Assembly (NCBI GenBank): GCA_017524545.1
Contig: JAFXVN010000076.1
Coordinates: 31,376 to 95,375 of the forward strand
Source: Bacteroidaceae bacterium
GTDB lineage: Bacteria; Bacteroidota; Bacteroidia; Bacteroidales; Bacteroidaceae
Direction: 5' to 3'
DNA length: 64,000 nt
Under the pieces are notes generated by a model that saw nothing but the letters and a program-made list of their open reading frames with translations, had not been told where the DNA came from and ran no database searches. Positions 35,347 through 41,934 of the stretch are shown piece by piece; positions within the stretch are counted from its first letter, which is position 1; the number at the start of each line of letters is the position of its first letter. Position numbers and translations under genes: made by a program.

Positions 35347-36149
35347 CGGTTTTCTTCCCCTTCTGTGTAGCTTTCAAGGTATAGATGTTCGCCATCATAG
35401 ACGGCGTAGGTGAACTGCGTAATCCAGTCGCCAAGGATGAGGACGCGCGTCTGGCGGCTGAGGGCGAGGTCAAGCTCTATGTGCCGGTGGCCGAAGATGA
35501 AGAAATCGACATCGGGATGCTCCTTCAGGTACTGCTTGGCAAAAATGACCAGCGGCTCCTTGTCCTCGCCTTGATAGGGAGGTTCATTCAAATTACCATT
35601 TAACCATTTACCATTTACACCTTCGCAATTATCATAACTGTGCTTCAGGCGGCTGTGCTTTGCCCAGTTCAAGCCGAACGTCATGCCGAAGTAGGGATGC
35701 AGACAGCGGAAAGCCCGCCAGCAAGCCTTGTTGTGGAAGATGCTACGGATGAAGCGAAACTTCCAGTCCCTATCGCCAAGTCCGTCGCCATGAGCAAGAT
35801 AGAAGGTCTTGTCGCCTATCTCTAACGTGAGTGCTGTGCGATGAAGCGAGACGCCGCACTCCTTTTCCAAGTAGTCGAGGCACCAGATGTCGTGATTGCC
35901 GGTGAAGTAATGTACCTCAATGCCCATGTCGGTCAGTTCGCTTATCTTGCCAAGGAAGCGGGTGTAGCCCTTCGGCACAACTGTTTGATACTCGAACCAG
36001 AAGTCGAACATATCGCCGAGCATGTAGATGGCTTCGGCATCCGCCTTAATCTCGTCGAGGAAGCGCACCAGTCGGCGCTCCTGCTCGCGGCGGTGCGGAA
36101 TGGCGAGGCTGCCCAAATGAGCGTCGCTTATAAAGTAAATGTTTTTCAT
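35343..36149 (-). CDS. lpxH: UDP-2,3-diacylglucosamine diphosphatase
   Basis: Calcineurin-like phosphoesterase hydrolysing UDP-2,3-diacylglucosamine to lipid X for lipid A synthesis. 268 residues. Metal-binding motifs in order: ISDAHLG, LGDMFDFWFEY, FTGNHDIW, LAHGDGLGD and FIFGHRHIEL. Residues about 176-187 (CEGVNGKWLNGNLNE) coincide with an intergenic-type word repeat (35590-35621) and look like an inserted loop. Last gene of the minus-strand group starting at hisS or rsmI-like. Confidence 0.92.
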   Translation of the reverse strand: MKNIYFISDAHLGSLAIPHRREQERRLVRFLDEIKADAEAIYMLGDMFDFWFEYQTVVPKGYTRFLGKISELTDMGIEVHYFTGNHDIWCLDYLEKECGVSLHRTALTLEIGDKTFYLAHGDGLGDRDWKFRFIRSIFHNKACWRAFRCLHPYFGMTFGLNWAKHSRLKHSYDNCEGVNGKWLNGNLNEPPYQGEDKEPLVIFAKQYLKEHPDVDFFIFGHRHIELDLALSRQTRVLILGDWITQFTYAVYDGEHLYLESYTEGEENR

Positions 36150-36179
36150 CTTCCAGATAACTATGGACTATGAACTATA

Positions 36180-36500
36180 CTACAGGAATCCCAGCTCGAT
36201 TTTAGCTTCTTCGCTCATCAGGTTCTTGTCCCACTCGGGTTCGAAGACGAGGTTGACCTCCACCTTTTTCAGCCCTGTGATGCCTTCGAGCTTCTGGCGC
36301 ACGTCTTCGACGATGAAGTCTGCCGCCGGGCAGTTGGGGGCCGTGAGCGTCATGTCGAGGTTCAGCGTGGTGTTGTCGTCGCTGAGTTCTATGCGGTAAA
36401 TGAGTCCGAGGTCGTATATGTTAACAGGTATTTCGGGGTCATAGACGGTTTTCAGCACCTCGACAATCCGTTCCTGCATCTCCAATTCTTCACTCTTCAT
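36180..36500 (-). CDS. DUF59/MIP18 family iron-sulfur assembly factor
   Basis: 106 residues. The MIP18 domain is complete: ERIVEVLKTVYDPEIPVNIY, DLGLIYRIE, and MTLTAPNCPAAD with the conserved Cys. SufT/PaaD-like proteins assist Fe-S cluster delivery. No suf genes are adjacent. Lies 30 nt upstream of lpxH on the same strand. Confidence 0.92.
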   Translation of the reverse strand: MKSEELEMQERIVEVLKTVYDPEIPVNIYDLGLIYRIELSDDNTTLNLDMTLTAPNCPAADFIVEDVRQKLEGITGLKKVEVNLVFEPEWDKNLMSEEAKIELGFL

Positions 36501-36515
36501 TCTTCTATTTTCACT

Positions 36516-37196
36516 TTATAGTTTCCCGTTTTCCGAATAGCTGTAGTAGTTGTCGCCTGCAAAGATGACATGGTCCACAAAGCGGATGCCGGTTGCCTTG
36601 CAAGCTTCTGCGGCCTTTCTGGTGAGGTTGTCGTCTTCGCGGCTGGGCTGCGTTCGTCCGCTGGGATGGTTGTGGCAAAGCACGACGGCAACCGCTTGAC
36701 CCAGAAGAGCATGTCGAAGCAGACAGCGCACATCGACCGAAGTGCCTGCTATGCCGCCCCTGCTCAGGAGCACAGAGCCTTTGACAGCCATTCCCTGGTC
36801 GAGCAGGAGCAAATGACATTCCTCGACGGGCAAGTCCTGCATTTTGTGCTTGAAGTATGTGTAGGCATCCGCAGAGCTGTTGATATGCATCCGCTTGGGC
36901 AGGTCTTCCTTCAGGCGTTGGTTGGCAAGCTGGCAGGCTGCGACAATGGTCACGGCCTTTGCCTCGCCGATGCCTTCGTAGCGCATCAGCTCCTGCACAG
37001 AGGCTTTGGCAAGCGACATGAGGCTGTCGCCATAGTCGGCAAGGATGGTTCGCATGATATCGACTGCCGACTTGCCTGGCACGCCGCTGCCGATGAGGAT
37101 GGCCAGCAGCTCTGCCTTGCTCAGCGTCTCCGCGCCGTTGGCAAGCAGCCTTTCACGCGGCCGGTCCTCAGGATCCCATTCCTTGATAGTTTTCAC
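36516..37196 (-). CDS. radC: RadC family JAB-domain protein
   Basis: 226 residues: N-terminal helix-hairpin-helix region (RPRERLLANGAETLSKAELL, YEGIGEAKAVTIVAAC) and C-terminal JAB/MPN metallo-domain with ExnHxHPSGxxxPSxxD text (VVLCHNHPSGRTQPSREDD). Despite the name, a role in DNA repair is not established for the family. Start is GTG 37196; the open frame continues 21 codons upstream into the glycosyltransferase gene. Separated from that gene by 7 nt. Confidence 0.93.
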   Translation of the reverse strand: MKTIKEWDPEDRPRERLLANGAETLSKAELLAILIGSGVPGKSAVDIMRTILADYGDSLMSLAKASVQELMRYEGIGEAKAVTIVAACQLANQRLKEDLPKRMHINSSADAYTYFKHKMQDLPVEECHLLLLDQGMAVKGSVLLSRGGIAGTSVDVRCLLRHALLGQAVAVVLCHNHPSGRTQPSREDDNLTRKAAEACKATGIRFVDHVIFAGDNYYSYSENGKL

Positions 37197-37203
37197 CTTG
37201 CAT

Positions 37204-38310
37204 TTATTTGTAGAAGTTGTTCTTGAATGCCTGCAGTTCCTCGTTCCTGCCCAGCACACACCTCAGCCACCAGGCTCGCAGGAAGCCAGTGCCATAGCCG
37301 ATGAGCTGGATGAAGCTCGCCCAAATGGAGAGTGCGCCTATCTTCGTGCTCTTGTTCCGTATGGAGCTGTCCGCGAAGATGAGCAACGAAAAGAGCAGAA
37401 GCGGCAGGAGGGAAAGCAACATCAATGCAGCTCCGAAGAATGCGACGACGAGTCCCATGTTGCATCCCGTGGCGGTAAAGCCTACCCAAAGTCCCATAAC
37501 GGTAAAGACTAACCCGGTCAGGAACAGGAGAAACAGGAGGAACACACAGGTTGTGAACACGGCCGGCAGCAGATGCACCAGCTTCAGGCTGCCCGGGTGT
37601 CGCTTCATCAGGTTGATGCGGGCAATGCCGCTGTTGTGGACTTGCTTGAAGAACTTCTTGAAGTCTGTCCTGCGCTTGTGCCAGACCCAAGCTTCGGGGA
37701 AGAGCCGGCAGTTCGCCCCGCTCTCATAGATGCGGATGCTCAGGTCGATGTCCTCGCCAAAACGCATGGACGAGAAGCCGCCCAGCTGACGGTAGAGGCT
37801 GCGGCGGATGCCCATGTTGAAGGAGCGCGGATAGAACTTCTTGTCCATCTGCTTCTTGCCGCCCCGGATGCCACCAGTGGTGAGGAAGGAGGTCATGCTG
37901 TAACTGATGGCCTTCTGCACAGGCGTGAAGCTCTCGTGCGCACGGTCAGGGCCGCCCCAAGCATCAATCTCAGTTGAAAGTTGAAAATTGAAAGTTGAAA
38001 GTTCATCTTCGACGGCTTGAAGGAAGCCAGGTGGCAGCACGCAGTCGCTGTCGAGGAAGATGAGGTAATCGCCCTGGCTGTGCTCCGCGCCGTAGTTGCG
38101 CGTCGGCCCCGGACCGCTGTTCGGCTTGGTGTGGTAGCGGAGCTGAAGCTTCCCGGCATACCGCCGTACAACATCTTCGCAGGGCTGGCTGGAACCGTCC
38201 TCCACGATAATGACCTCCATATCCTTTAGCGTCTGCTGCGAAAGACTCTGGAGCAGCTCGTCCACCTCGTCAGGACGATTATATACGGGAACTATGATTG
38301 AGTACTTCAT
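37204..38310 (-). CDS. Family 2 glycosyltransferase with C-terminal membrane segments
   Basis: 368 residues. GT-A fold at the N terminus: YSIIVPVYNRPDEVDELLQS, VEDGSS and the DxD motif in FLDSDC. Residues about 160-215 give the acceptor region (GEDIDLSIRIY). Three or four membrane segments from about residue 250 anchor it to the inner membrane. The segment around residues 103-113 (LSTFNFQLSTE) is encoded by a repeated intergenic-type word (37972-38002). One base separates its ATG from the stop of the rsmI-like gene. Substrate unknown, possibly cell-envelope glycan. Confidence 0.9.
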   Translation of the reverse strand: MKYSIIVPVYNRPDEVDELLQSLSQQTLKDMEVIIVEDGSSQPCEDVVRRYAGKLQLRYHTKPNSGPGPTRNYGAEHSQGDYLIFLDSDCVLPPGFLQAVEDELSTFNFQLSTEIDAWGGPDRAHESFTPVQKAISYSMTSFLTTGGIRGGKKQMDKKFYPRSFNMGIRRSLYRQLGGFSSMRFGEDIDLSIRIYESGANCRLFPEAWVWHKRRTDFKKFFKQVHNSGIARINLMKRHPGSLKLVHLLPAVFTTCVFLLFLLFLTGLVFTVMGLWVGFTATGCNMGLVVAFFGAALMLLSLLPLLLFSLLIFADSSIRNKSTKIGALSIWASFIQLIGYGTGFLRAWWLRCVLGRNEELQAFKNNFYK

Positions 38311-38311
38311 A

Positions 38312-39025
38312 TTATTTATTGATAAGGAAAATGGCCGGTACTTTGCTGAGGTCGGGGAGCTTCGTGCCTTTCCATTCCGAGATGCGGAGGGTACGGATGT
38401 ACTCATCGGCGGTTGTGATGCCTGCGGCGACGCAGAGGCGCGTCTGCGGGCGAAGGCTTGCGAGGAGCGACTGGAACATCTTCTGGTTACGATAGGGTGT
38501 CTCGATGAAGAGCTGTGTCTGCCCTTCCGTCCAGGCTCGCGTTTCGAGAGCTTTCAGACGTTTGGCGCGGTCGGCTGGTTCGACAGGCAGATAGCCGTTG
38601 AAGGCAAAGCTCTGCCCGCCAAGTCCGCTGCTCATCACAGCCATTATCATGCTGTTCGGTCCCACCAGAGGCACCACTCGCAAGCCATCCCTTTGGGCTA
38701 TAGCGACGATGTCCGCTCCCGGGTCGGCCACGGCAGGGCAGCCAGCCTCGCTGATGACACCGATGGGTTTCCCTTCTTTCCTGAGAGGTTGCAAGTATTG
38801 GCTGAAGAGCTTCTCGTCGGCATGTTTTCCCATCTCGTAGAAGGTGCAGTCGTCGATGGGGAACTCGCGGTCTGTCTTTCTCAGAAAACGTCGGGCAGAG
38901 CGGATGTCCTCCACGATGAAGTGGCGGATGCCCATGATGACCTCACGGTTATACGGGGGCAGGACTTGCTCTACGGGTGTCTCGCCCAGCGTCACAGGGA
39001 TTAAGTATAATGCCGACTGAATCAT
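38312..39025 (-). CDS. RsmI-like SAM-dependent methyltransferase
   Basis: 237 residues of the tetrapyrrole-methylase fold. Typical text: LYLIPVTLGETP, GVISEAGCPAVADPGADIV, VVPLVGPNSMIMAVMSSGL and QLFIETPYRN. RsmI methylates the 2'-O of C1402 in 16S rRNA; Bacteroidetes carry a shorter relative such as this one, so the exact target is inferred. Translationally close to the glycosyltransferase gene. Confidence 0.85.
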   Translation of the reverse strand: MIQSALYLIPVTLGETPVEQVLPPYNREVIMGIRHFIVEDIRSARRFLRKTDREFPIDDCTFYEMGKHADEKLFSQYLQPLRKEGKPIGVISEAGCPAVADPGADIVAIAQRDGLRVVPLVGPNSMIMAVMSSGLGGQSFAFNGYLPVEPADRAKRLKALETRAWTEGQTQLFIETPYRNQKMFQSLLASLRPQTRLCVAAGITTADEYIRTLRISEWKGTKLPDLSKVPAIFLINK

Positions 39026-39034
39026 ATTATCTAA

Positions 39035-39182
39035 CCACAGATTAAGCAGATTTATCGGATTGTGTTCAATTTGTTTCAGATTAAGCTGATTGGCTACGCC
39101 TTCGGCACATGCATATCAATCTGCTTAATCTGAAAGAAATTCATGAGTATAAAATCTGTTTAATCCGTTAAATCCGTGGTTT
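39035..39182. repeat. Dispersed ATCCGTG/AATCTGAAA repeat, copy 2
   Basis: Contains CAGATTAAGCAGATTTATCGG, inverted AATCTGCTTAATCTGAAAG and AATCCGTTAAATCCGTGG. A 25-nt stretch at 39119-39143 is the exact reverse complement of 46351-46375, so the two copies share sequence in opposite orientation. It fills the gap between the rsmI-like gene and hisS. Confidence 0.8.
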
Positions 39183-40548
39183 ATAATAATCTGTTAATTA
39201 TCTCGTTGGGGGCGAGGAGTTGCTGTTCGCCTGTTGTCATGTTCTTGAGCATGACCTTTCCTGCGGCCATTTCCGTCTCGCCTGTCATGGCGACGAAGGG
39301 TATTGCCTTTTGGTTGGCATACTGCATCTGCTTCTTCATCTTGGCGGCGTCGGGATAGATTTCGCAACGGATGCCTTGTGCGCGAAGGCTGGCAATGATG
39401 GGCAGCGAATAGGCTGTCTCTTTTTCTCCGAAGTTGATGAAGAGCACCTGTGTTGCAGTCGTGACGGCCTCGGGATAGAGGTCGAGCTGATTCAGGACAT
39501 CGTAGATGCGGTCGGCACCAAAGCTGATGCCCACACCGCTCAGCCCAGGCATACCGAAGATACCTGTAAGGTTGTCGTAGCGTCCGCCGCCTGTGATGGA
39601 ACCAATCTCCACATCGAGGGCTTTCACCTCGAAGATGCAGCCGGTGTAGTAGTTAAGGCCACGGGCCAGGGTCAGGTCGAGTTCAATATCATTTTTAATT
39701 GTTAATTGTTCATTTTTAATTGTCTTGAGCACATATTCCACTTCGTCAAGACCCTTCTGCCCTATCTCGCTGCCGGCAAGCACTTCCCGCATAGTGGCAA
39801 TCTTCTCTTGGTTCGTGCCGCTGAGGTTGATGATGGGCTGGAGCTTCTGGATGGCTTCTTCGCTGATGCCGTCCTGTCGCAGTTCCTCATTGACTGCATC
39901 AAGACCAATCTTGTCGAGCTTGTCGATGGCAACGGTGATGTCCACAATCTTGTCGGCCTCACCAATCATCTCGGCTATGCCAGACAGAATCTTGCGGTTG
40001 TTGATTTTGATGCAGACGCGGATGCCGAACTTGCGGAACACCGTGTCGATAATCTGCATCAGCTCCACTTCGCAGAGCAGCGAGTCGCTGCCAACCACGT
40101 CTGCGTCGCACTGGTAGAACTCGCGGTAGCGGCCTTTCTGCGGACGGTCGGCACGCCATACGGGTTGAATCTGGTAGCGGCGGAACGGCAGTGCCAGTTC
40201 CTCGCGGTGCTGCACGACGTAGCGTGCGAAGGGAACGGTCAGGTCGTAGCGGAGTCCCTTCTCGCAGAGCTGGGCGGCAAGGTGTCCTGTTGCGCCGGCG
40301 GCGAGGTCGTCGGTAGAGATGCCACGCAGGAAGTCGCCGCTGTTCAGTATCTTGAAGAGCAGTTTGTCGCCCTCCTCGCCGTACTTGCCCATGAGGGTGG
40401 AGAGATTCTCCATTGCCGGAGTCTCGATTTGCTCGAAGCCGTAGAGGGAATAGACTTCGCGGATGGTATTGAAGATGTAGTTGCGTCGGGCCATCTCCTG
40501 AGGACCGAAGTCGCGCGTACCCTTTGGAATGCTTGGTTTCTGTGCCAT
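39181..40548 (-). CDS. hisS: Histidine--tRNA ligase
   Basis: Class II synthetase, 455 residues. Motif 1 region [19 protein letters not shown], motif 2 [15 protein letters not shown] and [23 protein letters not shown], HisA signature [14 protein letters not shown], motif 3 [10 protein letters not shown]. The C-terminal anticodon-binding domain is complete. Residues about 275-286 ([12 protein letters not shown]) derive from an intergenic-type word (39691-39724) just before the HisA signature and look like an inserted loop. Confidence 0.97.
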   Translation of the reverse strand: MAQKPSIPKGTRDFGPQEMARRNYIFNTIREVYSLYGFEQIETPAMENLSTLMGKYGEEGDKLLFKILNSGDFLRGISTDDLAAGATGHLAAQLCEKGLRYDLTVPFARYVVQHREELALPFRRYQIQPVWRADRPQKGRYREFYQCDADVVGSDSLLCEVELMQIIDTVFRKFGIRVCIKINNRKILSGIAEMIGEADKIVDITVAIDKLDKIGLDAVNEELRQDGISEEAIQKLQPIINLSGTNQEKIATMREVLAGSEIGQKGLDEVEYVLKTIKNEQLTIKNDIELDLTLARGLNYYTGCIFEVKALDVEIGSITGGGRYDNLTGIFGMPGLSGVGISFGADRIYDVLNQLDLYPEAVTTATQVLFINFGEKETAYSLPIIASLRAQGIRCEIYPDAAKMKKQMQYANQKAIPFVAMTGETEMAAGKVMLKNMTTGEQQLLAPNEIINRLL

Positions 40549-40580
40549 AAATAAATGTACGATTTAGTGTTTTACGACTG

Positions 40581-40588
40581 CAAAGATA
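40581..40588 (-). promoter_or_regulatory. -7 promoter element of hisS
   Basis: TATCTTTG on the minus strand, 32 nt upstream of the hisS ATG. Confidence 0.6.
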
Positions 40589-40689
40589 CGAAGAATTGTT
40601 GGCTCTGCAATACTTTTCCTCCAAAATGTTTGGATGGTAAAGGAATGTTGTGTAACTTTGTGGCGGAATTGTGTAGTTATAACAGAATT

Positions 40690-41130
40690 ATGACAAGAGA
40701 GGATAAGGTGCGGTACTGGCTTGACATAGCCGACTATGACCTCGACACAGCCGAGGCCATGCATCAGACAGGACGCTGGCTTTATGTTGCCTTCATGTGC
40801 CATCAGGTCATTGAGAAAACGCTCAAAGCCTATTGGTGCGGCACCCTTGACGACGATCCTCTCTACACCCACAACCATAAGCGACTGGCCTCAGGCTGCG
40901 GTCTATACGAGCGAATGAGCGACAATCAGCAGCGCTTTTTGAACAGGATTACCAATTACAACATTGAAGCACGATACCCCGAAGACAAGGAAGCACTCTC
41001 TCGGGTGCTCACCAAAGACTTCTGCAGACAAATCATCAACGAAACGAAACAACTACAACTATGGATAAAAGACGAACTCTCAGCCGCGACGAGGCACTTG
41101 AACTCGTCCGCCGATACAAGCAAGTCATAA
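40690..41130 (+). CDS. HEPN domain protein of a HEPN/MNT pair
   Basis: 146 residues, all helical, matching the HEPN family: VRYWLDIADYDLDTAEAMHQ, LYVAFMCHQVIEKTLKAY, and the late ARYPEDKEA. The RX4-6H ribonuclease motif of toxic HEPN proteins is not obvious, so it may be of the non-catalytic type. The frame is open 45 codons upstream, but ATG 40690 gives the family start MTREDKVRYW. Overlaps the MNT gene by 70 nt in another frame, a typical arrangement. Confidence 0.88.
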   Translation: MTREDKVRYWLDIADYDLDTAEAMHQTGRWLYVAFMCHQVIEKTLKAYWCGTLDDDPLYTHNHKRLASGCGLYERMSDNQQRFLNRITNYNIEARYPEDKEALSRVLTKDFCRQIINETKQLQLWIKDELSAATRHLNSSADTSKS

Positions 41131-41378
41131 CTCCCCGCTTTGCTGTCGAGCCGAAGGTGATGATGTTCGGCTCCTATTCTAAGGGCTATGCCAGTGCTGA
41201 CAGTGACATCGACGTAGCTGTCATTGTGCCCTCCTACGGCAATCAGAAGTTCGAGATTGCCGAGAATCTTTGGCACGACGTCGATAAGGTAAGTTTCCTT
41301 ATCGAGCCTGTCCTTATGGCCGAAGACCGCCAATCGCCCCTCTACGACGACGTCATGCGCACTGGCGTTGCTGTGTGA
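41061..41378 (+). CDS. Minimal nucleotidyltransferase (MNT) of a HEPN/MNT pair
   Basis: 105 residues with the polymerase-beta-like motif GSYSKGYASADSDID (GSx10DxD, about residues 41-55) and a third acidic residue likely in FLIEPVLMAED. In type VII toxin-antitoxin systems MNT proteins inactivate HEPN toxins by nucleotidylation. Pairing is visible here; toxin activity is not shown. Confidence 0.9.
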   Translation: MDKRRTLSRDEALELVRRYKQVITPRFAVEPKVMMFGSYSKGYASADSDIDVAVIVPSYGNQKFEIAENLWHDVDKVSFLIEPVLMAEDRQSPLYDDVMRTGVAV

Positions 41379-41593
41379 CGGTAGCACTATTCGCGTCACC
41401 ACTGACGAAGTTTACAGGCCTGACCGTCGAGGCAATCTCTATGCTTTCCTTCTGAAGCAGTGGCCTTAGGAGGATTTGGGCAGGGATTGGATAACCCAGT
41501 GGGCACTAAGTAAGAACAAGATAAGAGAGACGAAGAAAAGAACCACGGCTTTGTACTGCTTGAATGAATATAGGGCACACACCACGGGGAACT

Positions 41594-41670
41594 TAGGCAC
41601 GTCACAAAAGTCATTTAGACACGCTACAAAACTCTTTTAGGCATGTCACAAAAGTCATTTAGGCACGCTA
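41594..41670. repeat. Tandem ~25-bp AGGCACGTCACAAAAGTCATTT repeat
   Basis: About three degenerate copies of TTAGGCACGTCACAAAAGTC alternating with TTAGACACGCTACAAAACTC. It lies in the 555-nt gene-free stretch between the MNT gene and the zinc-hook gene. Similar AGGC.CTACAAA text precedes the palindrome array at 8857. Confidence 0.8.
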
Positions 41671-41674
41671 CATA

Positions 41675-41762
41675 ATTATTTTCAAGGTTTGATAATATAT
41701 TTTCAAGGCGTGATAATATATTTTCAAAGCTTGATAATATATTTTCAAGGCTTGAAAATAGT
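41675..41762. repeat. Array of four ~23-bp palindromic units
   Basis: Four copies near TATTTTCAAGGCTTGAAAATA, several with TGATAA in place of TGAAAA, joined by TAT. Same family as 8857-8943. Read on the minus strand they would encode a repeated ALKIYYQ peptide, which is a translation artefact. Confidence 0.85.
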
Positions 41763-41906
41763 TTTTAGGCTCGCTCTTCGGAATTTTATGGGCTGCTCCT
41801 GAGGATTTGCATACAGGGAGTGCGGGAAAAGCCTCCCTGCTGTCCCCTCCCATAAAGGGAGTGAAATAAATTCTCCATTCATATCGCTTAATTCTTAAAT
41901 TCTTCG
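41763..41906. other. Gene-free stretch with a GC-rich GGGAG word
   Basis: Remaining part of the 555-nt gap. It holds AGCCTCCCTGCTGTCCCCTC followed by CATAAAGGGAG, one of the GC-rich palindromic words found elsewhere in the window, and otherwise no recognised signal apart from the promoter at 41907. Confidence 0.5.
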
Positions 41907-41914
41907 TATCTTTG
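41907..41914 (+). promoter_or_regulatory. -7 promoter element of the zinc-hook gene
   Basis: TATCTTTG, 20 nt upstream of the ATG at 41935, showing that the gene has its own transcription start. Confidence 0.65.
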
Positions 41915-41934
41915 CGCAGAAAAAACGAAAAGCG

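Noticed and set aside
41675-41762. CRISPR array
   Set aside because: Units are tandem palindromes with constant short linkers and no unique spacers, and no cas genes are present. The same holds for 8857-8943.
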